Source: Roseateles saccharophilus (GTDB lineage Bacteria; Pseudomonadota; Gammaproteobacteria; Burkholderiales; Burkholderiaceae_C). Taken from it: a DNA stretch of 64,000 nt. The notes below the pieces were generated by a model. That model was not told the DNA's origin. It made no database searches and saw only the letters and a list, made by a program, of their open reading frames with translations. The position numbers and the translations under genes were made by a program. Positions 35,350 through 45,982 of the stretch are shown here, piece by piece. Position 1 is the first letter of the stretch. Every line of letters begins with the position of its first letter. The stretch covers positions 62,001-126,000 of the forward strand of contig NZ_SMBU01000007.1 of the NCBI RefSeq assembly GCF_004342485.1. The letters are read 5' to 3'.

Positions 35350-36570
35350 CTACTCAAGCGGCAGCGCGGCAGGGAGTAACAAGATCGTCGTGAAACCCGT
35401 CAGTGGCGGCGCCAGCCAGCGCCGCGCCCGGGTCTGGCCGATGGCGCGCACGCGGCCGGCGGCCTCCAGCCCGGCCAGCTCGCGCTGCACCGTGCGCTGG
35501 CTGGCGCCCAGGGCCAGGGCCAGCCCCGAGGTGGACCAGGCCGCGCCGTCGGCCAGCAGCGCCACCAGCTCGCCCTGCTCGCCGTCCATAGGCGGCGCCA
35601 GCACGGCCACCGCGCGGCCGTCGCGCGGCCGCAGCGCGAAGCCGCGCGGCGTGGCCGCGATGTCCGCCAGGCCCGCCACCAGCGCACGCAGCCGGCCCAT
35701 CTCCACGCGCAGCCGCGCGCGGTGGCTGTCGTCGGCCTCGCGCAGGCGGAAGGCACGGGCGATCAGCGCGTCCCGGCCGGCGTCGCCCGGCCAGGCCTCG
35801 GCCAGTGCGCGCAGCAGCGTGAACAGGATGGGCCGGCGCGCCAGCATCAGACTGGCCTCGCCCGCGCGCAGCCCATGGCGGCAGGCATCCACGACGAGGG
35901 CGCCCGAGTCCAGCAGCGCCACCACCTCGGCCAGGCGCAGGGGCTGGGCCTCGCCAGCGCACAGGCGCCGCGCGGCTGGCTGCTGCAGCAGGCTCCGGGC
36001 CCGCGCCACCTCGGCCTGCAGGGCCGGGATGCCGGCCCGGCGCGCCGCGGCCTCGGCGCGTTCCAGCGCGGCCTGTGCGTCGGCCATGCGCAGCGTGCGC
36101 AGGGCCAGCTCGGCCGCTGCCAGCGCCGCCACGGCCGCGGGCAGCGGCGGCAGGCCCTGGCTGCCGACCGGCGCAAGCAACTCGGCCGCCGCGTCCAGCC
36201 TACCCAGCAGCAGCCAGCGCCGCGCCGCGATCAGCCGCGCCTGCAGCGCATTGGCGCGGTCGCCGCGCGCCTCCAGCTCGGCCATCGCGGCGGCCAGCGC
36301 GTGCGGCGGGTCGCCGAAGTCGCGCAGGGCCAGCGCCACCTCGGCCTCGGCGACGACGCAGCGCGCCCGCGCCAGCACCTCGTGCGCGCCGAACTCGCGC
36401 GAGGCGCGCCTCAGCAGCTCGCGCGAGCGCGCCAGCTCGCCGAGCTGGGCCATCGCGATGCCGCGCAGCGCCAGCGCCGGCGGGTCGTCGCGCAGCGCCA
36501 CATGCTTGAGCGCCTGCAGCGCGTCGCCGGTGGCGAGCGCCCGTGCGGCGGCGGAAATCAGCGAGTCCAT
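35350..36570 (-). CDS. Large transcriptional regulator with C-terminal winged helix
   Basis: A 406-residue protein. Residues ~1-220 are Ala/Leu-rich helical repeats, TPR-like (ARALATGDALQALKH, AMAQLGELARSRELL). The middle holds a segment resembling a transcriptional-activation DNA-binding domain (FRLREADDSHRARLRVEMGRLRALV). The last ~80 residues contain a helix-turn-helix (STSGLALALGASQRTVQREL). It probably controls the beta-propeller and DUF899 genes downstream. ATG 36570 was chosen; a TTG two codons earlier is also possible. It diverges from the small protein gene at 36654. Confidence 0.75.
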   Translation of the reverse strand: MDSLISAAARALATGDALQALKHVALRDDPPALALRGIAMAQLGELARSRELLRRASREFGAHEVLARARCVVAEAEVALALRDFGDPPHALAAAMAELEARGDRANALQARLIAARRWLLLGRLDAAAELLAPVGSQGLPPLPAAVAALAAAELALRTLRMADAQAALERAEAAARRAGIPALQAEVARARSLLQQPAARRLCAGEAQPLRLAEVVALLDSGALVVDACRHGLRAGEASLMLARRPILFTLLRALAEAWPGDAGRDALIARAFRLREADDSHRARLRVEMGRLRALVAGLADIAATPRGFALRPRDGRAVAVLAPPMDGEQGELVALLADGAAWSTSGLALALGASQRTVQRELAGLEAAGRVRAIGQTRARRWLAPPLTGFTTILLLPAALPLE

Positions 36571-36653
36571 CCCCAAAGGCTAACTTGTCGCCGCCGTGGG
36601 CCTGCGCCACCATGCCGCCACGCGCCTGCGGTCCGGGCGCGCGGGAGGATGCG

Positions 36654-37013
36654 ATGTTTCCCTGGTTCTGGCTCTGGGCACCGCAATTGCGCCTGCCCTT
36701 CAGCGGTGACGTGGCGCAGGACATCGAGCCGCGCCTGGACTGGTTCTTCAACGGCATCAAGCCGCAGGCCGGCAATGCACGCATCGAGGCCCAGGCCTTC
36801 GAGGTGGCCAGCTACGGCCACCAGCTCGGCCTCATCACCGAGGCCTTGATCGACCTGGCCGAGCGCCAGCAGGCCGAATCCGAGCCCTTGCGCGAGCTGC
36901 GCGCCATCCGCGACCGCATCGAGGCCATCAAGGCCGGCGAGCACGAGCGCGAGCTGGCCGCATTGGAGGCGCGCGTGCGGCAGCTGCGTGCCCGCCGAGC
37001 GGCGGTCGACTGA
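36654..37013 (+). CDS. Conserved hypothetical protein, helical
   Basis: A 119-residue protein beginning MFPWFWLWAPQLRLPFSGD. This is not a signal peptide but a Trp-rich segment that could lie on a membrane. The C-terminal half is a charged coiled-coil (ERQQAESEPLRELRAI, ERELAALEARVRQLRA). The start at ATG 36654 has a GGGAGG site; a longer frame exists upstream but overlaps the divergent regulator. The sequence looks familiar as a Burkholderiales hypothetical of unknown function. Confidence 0.75.
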   Translation: MFPWFWLWAPQLRLPFSGDVAQDIEPRLDWFFNGIKPQAGNARIEAQAFEVASYGHQLGLITEALIDLAERQQAESEPLRELRAIRDRIEAIKAGEHERELAALEARVRQLRARRAAVD

Positions 37014-37017
37014 GCGT

Positions 37018-37302
37018 TCAGTCGGCGGCTTCGTAGCGCCGCTCGCCGCTGCGCGGGTTGTAGAGCACCTGCATCGTCTGCCCCGACTCGGGGTCGACGA
37101 AGCGCTCCTCGGTCTTCTGCCAGCCATCGCCGTCCGTGGCGCTGCGCGCCTTGTTGTAGCGCCAGCGTTCCACCAGCACCGCCGCGGCGATCATGCAGCC
37201 CCAGATGGCGAAAGGCGTCGCGTCCCGATGGCCGGCCAGGCGGGCACCCAGGCCGAGCGCGCCGACGGCCAGCGCCACGATGAGCAGCAAGTTGCGCAGC
37301 AT
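37018..37302 (-). CDS. Small membrane protein with acidic tail
   Basis: A 94-residue protein with two membrane segments (residues ~3-22 and ~30-46) and a soluble tail containing TEERFVDPESGQTMQVLYNP, which reads like a short beta module. It starts 3 nt after the stop of the YbjQ-like gene, so the two are probably co-transcribed. It is convergent with the preceding hypothetical. Function unknown. Confidence 0.72.
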   Translation of the reverse strand: MLRNLLLIVALAVGALGLGARLAGHRDATPFAIWGCMIAAAVLVERWRYNKARSATDGDGWQKTEERFVDPESGQTMQVLYNPRSGERRYEAAD

Positions 37303-37305
37303 GGC

Positions 37306-37632
37306 TCAGCCCGGCAGCTTCTCGACGACGACGGCGGTGCCGTAGGCGACGATCTCGCTCATCGTCTGGCCCATCTCCGACGAGTCGAAGCGCATCATGA
37401 CGACGGCATTGGCGCCCATCAGGCTGGCGTTCTTGACCATGCGGTCGATGGCGTGGCGGCGGGCCTCCTCGAGCAACTGGGTGTACTCGGTGATCTCGCC
37501 ACCGACGATGGACCTCAGCCCCGCCAGGATGTTGCCGGCCAGCCCGCGGCTGCGCACGACGACGCCGAAGACCTGGCCCTTGACCTCGGCGACGCGATGG
37601 CCGGCGAGGTTTTCCGTGGTGGCAATCAGCAC
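37306..37632 (-). CDS. YbjQ/UPF0145-family protein
   Basis: A 108-residue protein of the YbjQ family (heavy-metal-binding domain fold). Characteristic segments are TTENLAGHRV, GVVVRSRGLAGNILAGL, EARRHAIDRMVKNASLMGAN and AVVMMRFDSSEMG. Family members form pentamers; their biological role is uncertain. The start is GTG at 37632 with an AGGAG ribosome site; the open frame extends upstream, but that part is not conserved in character. Confidence 0.87.
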   Translation of the reverse strand: MLIATTENLAGHRVAEVKGQVFGVVVRSRGLAGNILAGLRSIVGGEITEYTQLLEEARRHAIDRMVKNASLMGANAVVMMRFDSSEMGQTMSEIVAYGTAVVVEKLPG

Positions 37633-37690
37633 GCTGCTCTCCTGGGTGTTGCGGTGGGGCAATGCTAGGCGCGCGGCCGTTAGGAAGTTG

Positions 37691-38560
37691 TTAGGGAGCC
37701 GTTGGCAGGCCGGACCGCGGGCAGGACGAGGGCGTGACGGTCGGGTTGTCCAGCTCGAAGACCCGGCGCTGCTCCAGCTTCGCGGCCTGGATCGCATCGC
37801 CGTAGAACTGCCGGAAGAGCCGCTCGAACGCGCCGTCCTTCTGCGCGCGCCGCAGGCCCTGCTCGAGGCGCCGCGCGAGTTCGGCGTTCTGCCGCGACAC
37901 GAAGAAGTAGGTGCACATCGGGTAGTGCAATGCCAGGCGAGGCTCGATGACCAGCCCGAGCGAGCCGTAGTTGCGCAGCTCGCCCGCGATCTCGCCGATG
38001 CCGCGCGGCAGGTAGCGAAAGCGCTGCACCGCCAGCATCCTGAACAGGCTTTCGTAGTGCGTTGCGGTGACGACGGGCAGGCCGTTGGCGCGCAGGACGG
38101 CGGTGTCGGCCCATTCGCCGACCTGGCCGGCCGGCAAGGCCTTGAGCTGCTCCTGCGAGTTGACGGCTTCGAACAGGCCCTGATCGTGTTCGGCGATCAG
38201 GAAGATGCGCCAGCCGAGGATGCCCTTGTCGAGCGGGATGCGCACGGGCAGGTAGTCGCGCTCCAGTTCGGCCGTGGTCGGCGCCCAGATCACGTCGATG
38301 CCGCGGCCGGTGCCCATGTTCGCGAAGGCGCGCGTCGCGACGCTCGGATCGGCCGAGGGCTGCACGACGAAGTGGCCGTCGGCGCCGGCCAGGGCCAGCT
38401 TCAGCAGGTTGACGTAGTAGTCGCCGCGCTGGTCGCCGGCGGCGCTGGTCGCGGGATAGACCACGACGCGGGGCGGCTCCTGCGCCGGCACGGCCGCCGC
38501 GATCGACCCGAGCAGCATGGCGCCCGCGAGGAGCAGCGCTCGTGCCATGGTGGGGGTCAT
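37691..38560 (-). CDS. Periplasmic solute-binding protein (SBP_bac_3-like)
   Basis: A 289-residue secreted protein with a signal peptide ending near VPAQE. It resembles the amino-acid binding protein family used as stand-alone receptors: GTGRGIDVIWAPTTAEL, RIPLDKGILGWRIFLI, ALHYPMCTYFFVS and a C-terminal helix FERLFRQFYGD. No permease or ATPase lies beside it, so it may be an orphan binding protein or sensor part. ATG 38560 was chosen; ATG 38548 is four codons later. It diverges from the small oxidoreductase-like gene. Confidence 0.8.
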   Translation of the reverse strand: MTPTMARALLLAGAMLLGSIAAAVPAQEPPRVVVYPATSAAGDQRGDYYVNLLKLALAGADGHFVVQPSADPSVATRAFANMGTGRGIDVIWAPTTAELERDYLPVRIPLDKGILGWRIFLIAEHDQGLFEAVNSQEQLKALPAGQVGEWADTAVLRANGLPVVTATHYESLFRMLAVQRFRYLPRGIGEIAGELRNYGSLGLVIEPRLALHYPMCTYFFVSRQNAELARRLEQGLRRAQKDGAFERLFRQFYGDAIQAAKLEQRRVFELDNPTVTPSSCPRSGLPTAP

Positions 38561-38628
38561 GAAAGCTCGGGACTCTGCGTGCGGGTGGCGGGCGATGATA
38601 GCCACGGCCGTGCCGGAAAATCGGCCCG

Positions 38629-38808
38629 ATGACGCCCTGCCCCGCGCCCGATCCCGACCCCATGCCCCAGCCGCCGCCCGAGCCCGACTTCGATGCCTGC
38701 TGCGGCAACGGCTGCTCGCCCTGCATCTTCGACCTGCACGACCTGGCGATGGACGAGTACCGCCGCGCGCTGCGGGCCTGGCGCGAGCGGCATCCCGACG
38801 CTGACTGA
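38629..38808 (+). CDS. Small Cys-rich oxidoreductase-like protein
   Basis: A 59-residue protein from ATG 38629. A Pro/Asp-rich start leads to DACCGNGCSPCIFDLHDLAM, with four cysteines, and ends in a charged helix (DEYRRALRAWRERHPD). This is the pattern of the oxidoreductase-like domain (Oxidored-like, PF09791) found in short bacterial proteins and in mitochondrial OXLD1. The role is not established. It lies 11 nt before the DUF2277 gene in the same direction, behind which a GAAGGAGG site overlaps its stop. Confidence 0.8.
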   Translation: MTPCPAPDPDPMPQPPPEPDFDACCGNGCSPCIFDLHDLAMDEYRRALRAWRERHPDAD

Positions 38809-38819
38809 AGGAGGCCCGC

Positions 38820-39098
38820 ATGTGCCGCAACATCCGCACCCTGTTCAACTTCGAGCCCCCGGCCACCGAGGTCGAGATCCGCGACGCGGCGCTGCAGTTC
38901 GTGCGCAAGCTCAGTGGCTTCAATGTGCCTTCGCAGGCCAATGCGGCGGCCTTCGACCATGCGGTGGCGGCCATCGCGGCCGAGGCGCGCACGCTGATCG
39001 CCTCGCTGACGACCTCGGCCGAGCCGAAGAACCGCGAGGTCGAGGCCGCCAGGGCGCGCGAGCGCTCGCAAACCCGCTTTGGCGCGCGCCCGGGCTGA
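38820..39098 (+). CDS. DUF2277-family protein
   Basis: A 92-residue protein starting MCRNIRTLFNFEPPATEVEI, a very conserved signature of DUF2277. The rest is helical with a conserved QFVRKLSGFNVPSQAN. Function unknown. The ribosome site GGAGG (38812-38816) is ideally placed. It is probably co-transcribed with the small oxidoreductase-like protein before it. Confidence 0.9.
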   Translation: MCRNIRTLFNFEPPATEVEIRDAALQFVRKLSGFNVPSQANAAAFDHAVAAIAAEARTLIASLTTSAEPKNREVEAARARERSQTRFGARPG

Positions 39099-39135
39099 CG
39101 TAGGCTGGCGCCCCCTTTGACCCGAGGAGTGTGCG

Positions 39136-39531
39136 ATGCCCAAGCTCTTGTCCCTGGTGATCTGCATGGCCGTGCTGACCTGGCTGATGCTGCTCGTGGC
39201 CAGCCTGATCCGCGCCCGCGCCTGGACGCCTAAAGGGCTGATGCTGGCCTTCGGCAACCGTGCCGACCTGCCCGAGGCCACGCCGCTGGCCGGCCGCGCC
39301 CAGCGCACGGCGGCCAACACGCTGGAGAACTTCGTGCTGTTCGCGGCGCTCGCGCTGACGGCCCAGCTCGCCGGCGCCACCGGCGAGCGCGTGCTGCTGG
39401 GCGCCGAGGTCTTCCTGTGGGCACGCATCGCCTACATCCCGGTCTATCTGCTGGGCCTGCCCTTCCTGCGCACGGCGGTCTGGGCAGTCGGCATCGTCGG
39501 CCTGGGCATGATGATCGCGGGCATGCGCTGA
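39136..39531 (+). CDS. MAPEG-family membrane protein
   Basis: A 131-residue integral membrane protein with four spans and the MAPEG pattern (GRAQRTAANTLENFVLFAALA, then FLWARIAYIPVYLLGLPFLR). MAPEG proteins include glutathione-dependent transferases of membrane lipids; bacterial members are mostly uncharacterised. It stands 37 bp after the DUF2277 gene in the same direction. Confidence 0.88.
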   Translation: MPKLLSLVICMAVLTWLMLLVASLIRARAWTPKGLMLAFGNRADLPEATPLAGRAQRTAANTLENFVLFAALALTAQLAGATGERVLLGAEVFLWARIAYIPVYLLGLPFLRTAVWAVGIVGLGMMIAGMR

Positions 39532-39571
39532 CGCACAATCGCCGCGCCCCCGGCTCCTCCCATCGTCCGCC

Positions 39572-39988
39572 ATGCGCCTGAAGATCGCCCTGTCCGTCGT
39601 CGCCCTGCTGCTGCTCATCGCGGCCTGGTTCGCCTTTGCCTGGCACTGGAGCTACTCGGAGGGCGAACGCGCCGGCTGGGTGCAGAAGTTCTCGCGCAAG
39701 GGCTGGGTCTGCAAGACCTGGGAGGGCGAGCAGGCCCTGGTGTCCCTGCCCGGCACCAGCACGGTCGAGAAGTTCCAGTTCACCGTGCATGACCAGGCCA
39801 CGGCCGAGGCGATCAACAAGGTCATGGGCAAGCGCGTGAACCTGCATTACGAGGAGAAGGTCGGCCTGCCGGGCTCCTGCTTCGGCGAGACGCGCTACTT
39901 CGTCACCGGCGTCACCGCGGCCGACGAGATCCCGCTGACGCCCGGCGTCGTCGTGCCGGTGCCGCCGGCCTCGGCCGCCAGCCAGTAG
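39572..39988 (+). CDS. Conserved membrane-anchored hypothetical protein
   Basis: A 138-residue protein with one N-terminal membrane segment (residues ~5-24). A small beta domain follows, containing EGERAGWVQKFSRKGWVCKTWEGE and two cysteines (in WVCKTWEG and GSCFGETRYF). Similar proteins are often mislabelled 6-phosphogluconate dehydrogenase in databases, but no dehydrogenase motif is present. The C-terminus is Pro/Val-rich. It follows the MAPEG gene by 40 bp. Confidence 0.8.
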   Translation: MRLKIALSVVALLLLIAAWFAFAWHWSYSEGERAGWVQKFSRKGWVCKTWEGEQALVSLPGTSTVEKFQFTVHDQATAEAINKVMGKRVNLHYEEKVGLPGSCFGETRYFVTGVTAADEIPLTPGVVVPVPPASAASQ

Positions 39989-40059
39989 GCCGCCGCCAGG
40001 GCCCGGCGGCCGAGCCCTAATGCCATGTTTTGACAGCGCTGCCCGGCGACACTCCCGGC

Positions 40060-41918
<1,859 letters not shown>

Positions 41919-41922
<4 letters not shown>

Positions 41923-42905
41923 CGTTTCAGCAGCTGCGGCAAGTCCAGCGGCTGGCCGCGCAGCCGTGCATCCAGGAAGGCCGTGCTGGCGTGCAGGGCC
42001 TCGCCCAGGTCGGACTGGGCCGCCTCGGTCGCGCTGCCGCTGCGCGGCCCGCGCGCGCCACCCCCTGCCGGCCCCTGCGGGCCGCCGCCCTCCATGCCGC
42101 CGCGCCCGCGGCCTCCACCCATGCCGCCGGCCTGGCCACGGTGCTGGTCCTGCGCATGCCAGCCCTCGGGCGCCAGCGTACCGGCCAGCGCCGCATGCGA
42201 GACGGCGCCGAGGTTCAGCAGCCAGCCGTTGCCCGGTGTCAGGCCGTCGAAGGCCTGCCGGCGCTCGGCGGGGCGGCGCAGCAGGCCGAGCGGGTCCTGG
42301 TCGGTGTCGCTGGTGACCAGCAGCGTGGCGGCGCCGCCGGCCGGCGCCTGCATGGCCGGCGGGCTGATCGCGACGACCGCTTGCCAGCCGGCATCGGCGC
42401 GCGCGTCCAGCGCCGTCTGAGCGCCGGTTTCGTAGCCGGCCAGCGCGGCGTGGCTCCAGTCCAGCGCCGGCTGGGCCGCACGCAGAGCCGGCAGCAGGCG
42501 GCGCAGCACGTCCAGGCGCTCGGCGCGCAGCGCGTCGCCGTAGTGCAGCAGGCCCAGCTCGCGGAACTCGCCGGTGCGCGCCAGCTCGGAGCGCCAGGCC
42601 GCGGCGTCGGCCTCCAGCGGCTGCAGGCCCAGCACGGTGTAGCCGGCCTGGGCCCAGGCCGCGGCCCAGCGCTGACCGGCCTCGCTGCCCTGGCCCAGGC
42701 CCGGCAGGTAGACGACCACCGGCTGGCCCGGAGCGGCAGCGGCGCTGCGCGTGATGTTCACGCGCCGGCCCTGCGCCTCGAAGCTGGCCAGCGACAGGTG
42801 CAGCTCGCGCGTCGCCGTCTCGGCCCAGGGCTTGGGTGCGGGCGGGCCGCCGGCGCAGGCGGCGAGGGCAGCGCAGAGCAACAGGACGGAGCGGGCAGAC
42901 GTCAT
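41919..42905 (-). CDS. Alpha/beta-hydrolase-like lipoprotein
   Basis: A 328-residue protein from ATG 42905, which begins with a lipoprotein signal ending in LAACAGG. The fold pattern is that of an alpha/beta hydrolase: strand VVVYLPGLGQGSEAG, then a helix and strand leading to HAALAGYETGAQTA at the nucleophile-elbow position. The usual G-x-S-x-G reads G-Y-E-T-G, so the Ser is missing and activity is doubtful. A Gly/Arg-rich low-complexity stretch (GGMGGGRGRGGMEGGG) interrupts the C-terminal part. Confidence 0.75.
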
Positions 42906-43005
42906 GGGCGGGGCGGGAGTCGGTTGCCGCGCAACGATAGCCCGGCCATGTCGCTGCTTTGTGTCCCGGCGGCTGCGGGAAAACACGACGCTTAGACTTC
43001 ATGCC

Positions 43006-43818
43006 ATGAGCTCCCAAGTGATTGCCTTCATCGGCGGCGGCAACATGGCCAGCGCCGTCATCGGCGGCCTGCTGCGTGCCGGCCTGGCCGCGGCGCAGCT
43101 GCGCGTCGTCGAGCCCCACGCGCCGCAGCGCGACAAACTGCTGGCCGAGTTCGGCGTGCGGGCCCTGGCCGCGGGCGACGCCAGCCTGGGGGATGCCGGC
43201 ACCGTCGTCTGGGCCGTCAAGCCCCAGCTGTTCGTCGAGGCTGCCGCGCCGCTGCGCGCCTGGGTGGGCAGCGCGCTGCAGCTGTCGGTGATGGCCGGCA
43301 TCCCGTCGGATTCGCTCGTGCGGGCCACCGGCAGCGAGCGCGTCGTGCGCAGCATGCCCAATACGCCGGCCCTGATCGGCCAGGGCATCGCCGGGCTGTA
43401 CGCGCGCCCGGCGGTGTCGGCCGAGGAGCGCACCACGGTCGAGCGCCTGCTGGCGCCGACCGGCCAGACGCTGTGGGTCGAGCGCGAGGCCGACCTCGAC
43501 GCCGTCACGGCGCTGTCGGGCTCGGGCCCGGCCTATTTCTTCTTCTTCGTCGAGGCCATGATGGCCGCGGCCGTGGAGATGGGCCTGACGGCCGAGCAGG
43601 GCCGGCGCCTGGCGCTGGCCACCTGCGCGGGCGCCGCGGCCCTGGGCCTGGCCTCCGACGAGTCGCCGACGACGCTGCGCGAGCGCGTGACGAGCAAGGG
43701 CGGCACGACGCATGCGGCCATCACGTCCATGCAGGCCGACGCGGTCGACGCGGCCATCCGCCGCGCGGTGCTGGCGGCGCAGCAGCGCGCCGCCGAGCTG
43801 GGCCGCGAATTCGGCTGA
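43006..43818 (+). CDS. proC: Pyrroline-5-carboxylate reductase
   Basis: A 270-residue enzyme for the last step of proline synthesis, reducing pyrroline-5-carboxylate with NAD(P)H. It shows the Rossmann start AFIGGGNMASAVIGGLL, VKPQ, SVMAGIPS, RSMPNTPALIGQG and the dimer/active-site motif ALSGSGPAYFFFFVEAM with TLRERVTSKGGTTHAAI. Length is normal. A divergent promoter region of 100 bp separates it from the lipoprotein gene. Its stop overlaps the ubiC start by one base (TGATG). Confidence 0.96.
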   Translation: MSSQVIAFIGGGNMASAVIGGLLRAGLAAAQLRVVEPHAPQRDKLLAEFGVRALAAGDASLGDAGTVVWAVKPQLFVEAAAPLRAWVGSALQLSVMAGIPSDSLVRATGSERVVRSMPNTPALIGQGIAGLYARPAVSAEERTTVERLLAPTGQTLWVEREADLDAVTALSGSGPAYFFFFVEAMMAAAVEMGLTAEQGRRLALATCAGAAALGLASDESPTTLRERVTSKGGTTHAAITSMQADAVDAAIRRAVLAAQQRAAELGREFG

Positions 43819-44360
43819 TGGGGATTGCGAGCCGCAACAGCCTGCGCGACTGGCTGCGGGCGCCGGGCTCCCTGAGCCGCCGCCTGGCCCGGCTGGGTGA
43901 ACGCTTCGAGGTGCAGGTGCTGCGCCAGGGCGTGGCGCCCTTCCGTGCGCTGGAGCGACTGGCCCTGGGGCTGCCGCCGCGCGGGCTGACCGTCGTGCGC
44001 GAGGTGATCCTGCGTGTCGACGGCGAGCCGCTGGTATGGGCGCGCTCCGCCGTGCACCAGCGCGCGACGACCGGCCCCTGGCGCGCGCTCAAGGGCCTGG
44101 GCGCCAAGCCGCTGGCCCATCTGCTCTACGACGACTACCGCATCCACCGCAGCGAGCTGCAGCCGCGCCGCCTGGCCCGCCAGGGCCACACGCGCCGCCA
44201 TGCCGCGCGCCAGTGGCAGGCCGCGGTCGGCACGCCGCTGCCGGCGCAGATGCAGTGGTCGCGCAACTCGGTGTTCAGCCGCAGCGGCGCGCAACTGCGC
44301 GTGATGGAGCTGTTCGCTCCGGGTTTGGCCGGACAACGCCCCGGGCGGCCGCGCCGCTAG
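43818..44360 (+). CDS. ubiC: Chorismate-pyruvate lyase
   Basis: A 180-residue protein resembling UbiC, which removes pyruvate from chorismate to give 4-hydroxybenzoate for ubiquinone. Visible family features are an N-terminal LRDWLRAPGSLSRRLARLG, then ALGLPPRGLTVVREVILRVDGEPLVWARSAV and the C-terminal QMQWSRNSVFSRSGAQLRVMELF. It is translationally coupled to proC (TGATG). The next enzyme of the pathway, UbiA, is encoded at 51531-52448. Confidence 0.9.
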   Translation: MGIASRNSLRDWLRAPGSLSRRLARLGERFEVQVLRQGVAPFRALERLALGLPPRGLTVVREVILRVDGEPLVWARSAVHQRATTGPWRALKGLGAKPLAHLLYDDYRIHRSELQPRRLARQGHTRRHAARQWQAAVGTPLPAQMQWSRNSVFSRSGAQLRVMELFAPGLAGQRPGRPRR

Positions 44361-44389
44361 AGTCACTGGACACATTCCAGGGAGCCCCC

Positions 44390-45982
44390 ATGCGCCGTTT
44401 CGCTTGCGCCGCCACGCTGGCGCTGCTGAGCCTGTCCGCCCAGGCCTTCTGCGGCTTCTACGCCGGCAAGGCGGATGCCTCGCTGTTCAACGAGGCCAGC
44501 CAGGTCGTCATCGCGCGCGATGGCCCGCGCACCGTGCTGACGATGGTCAACGACTACAAGGGCGCGCTGACCGAGTTCGCCCTCGTCGTGCCCACGCCTC
44601 AGGTGATCCGCGAGGGCCAGGTGCGGGTGCTGGACAAGGCCATCGTCGAGCACCTCGACGCGTTCTCGGCGCCGCGGCTGGCGGAGTACCACGACAGCGA
44701 TCCGTGCAGGTTCGATTTCAGGTGGGGGGAGATTCCCTACCCACCGCCCATGCCCATCGCGTACGCGCCCACGCCGGCGGCCAAATCCGCCCGCGACGCC
44801 GCCCTCGGCGTCACCGTCGAGGCCCGCTACACGCTGGAGGAATACGACATCGTCAGCCTGTCGGCCACGCAATCCGACGGGCTGGAGACCTGGCTGGCCG
44901 AGAACGGCTACCGCATCCCCAAGGGCGCCAGCGCGGCGCTCAGGCCCTATATCGCCCAGGGCATGAAGTTCTTCGTCGCCAAGGTCAACCTGCAGAACCA
45001 GGCCCGGACCGGCTACACGATGCTGCGCCCGCTGCAGTTCGCGTTCGAGAGCGAGAAGTTCATGCTGCCAATGCGGCTGGGCATGCTGAACGCCCCGCCC
45101 GACAAGCCGCAGGACCTGATCGTCTACGTGCTGAGCGCCCGAGGCCGCGTCGAGAGCAGCAGCTACCGCACGGCCCGCCTGCCCACCGGCGTGAACCTGC
45201 CCTTCTTCGCCAAGCCGCTGTTCAAACAGGTCTACCAGGACATGTTCAGCGAACAGGCTAGGCGCGAGGACTACCGCGTCGTGTGGACCGAATACTTCTG
45301 GAACATGGGCTTCTGCGATCCCTGCGCGGCCGAGCCGCTGACGCTGCAGGAACAGCGCAAGCTCGGTGCCTTCTGGACGGGGGGTGGCGACCCGATCCAG
45401 AACTTCAAGGCCCTGGTCACACCCGGTGCCGAGGCCGGCAAGATGGACGCGGCCCTGATGAACCAGCGCTGGGGCGGCACACCCACCATGGTCACGCGGC
45501 TGCACCTGCGCTACACGGCCAACAGCTTTCCCGAGGACCTGATGCTGACGCAGACCTCGGACCAGCAGAACTGGCAGGCCCGCTACGTCATCCAGCAGCC
45601 CTATGACGGCACGCTCGGCGCCTGCTTTGCCAACCTCAACGGCAAGGACTGCCCGGCGCTGTGCAAGCCCAAGGTGGCGAGCTGGCTGGGCGCCAAGGGC
45701 AGCTACCGCGAGAAGCCCGGCGTGGACTCCGACGACCCCGCCGTGCTGCAGCGTGACTGCGAGTCCGTCTGCACGGCCGCCAAGCGGGCCGGCCTGCAGG
45801 CCGCCGGCAGCTACTACCAGCGCGAGCTGCCCGAGCGCCTGCAGCGCGAGAAGCTGGCGCTGGCCCAGCTGACCGGCTGGAGCCTGGCGCGCATCGATGC
45901 GCTGCCCGACGCGCAGCGCTACGGCGCGCCGGCCGCCATGCCCGACCGGCCCTGGTGGCAGCGCCTGTTCGGCACGCGATGA
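44390..45982 (+). CDS. DUF2330-family secreted protein
   Basis: A 530-residue protein with a signal peptide (residues 1-18, ending SAQAFCGFY). The DUF2330 domain shows FCGFYAGKADASLFNEASQVVIARDG, TVLTMVNDYKG and FALVVPTP near the N-terminus. Eight or more cysteines are scattered in the C-terminal half (FCDPCAAEP, DCPALCKPK, DCESVC), which suggests disulfides or metal binding. The function is unknown. The ATG overlaps nothing upstream, but its stop overlaps the start of the RnfD-like gene (ATGA), so the two work as a pair. Confidence 0.87.
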   Translation: MRRFACAATLALLSLSAQAFCGFYAGKADASLFNEASQVVIARDGPRTVLTMVNDYKGALTEFALVVPTPQVIREGQVRVLDKAIVEHLDAFSAPRLAEYHDSDPCRFDFRWGEIPYPPPMPIAYAPTPAAKSARDAALGVTVEARYTLEEYDIVSLSATQSDGLETWLAENGYRIPKGASAALRPYIAQGMKFFVAKVNLQNQARTGYTMLRPLQFAFESEKFMLPMRLGMLNAPPDKPQDLIVYVLSARGRVESSSYRTARLPTGVNLPFFAKPLFKQVYQDMFSEQARREDYRVVWTEYFWNMGFCDPCAAEPLTLQEQRKLGAFWTGGGDPIQNFKALVTPGAEAGKMDAALMNQRWGGTPTMVTRLHLRYTANSFPEDLMLTQTSDQQNWQARYVIQQPYDGTLGACFANLNGKDCPALCKPKVASWLGAKGSYREKPGVDSDDPAVLQRDCESVCTAAKRAGLQAAGSYYQRELPERLQREKLALAQLTGWSLARIDALPDAQRYGAPAAMPDRPWWQRLFGTR

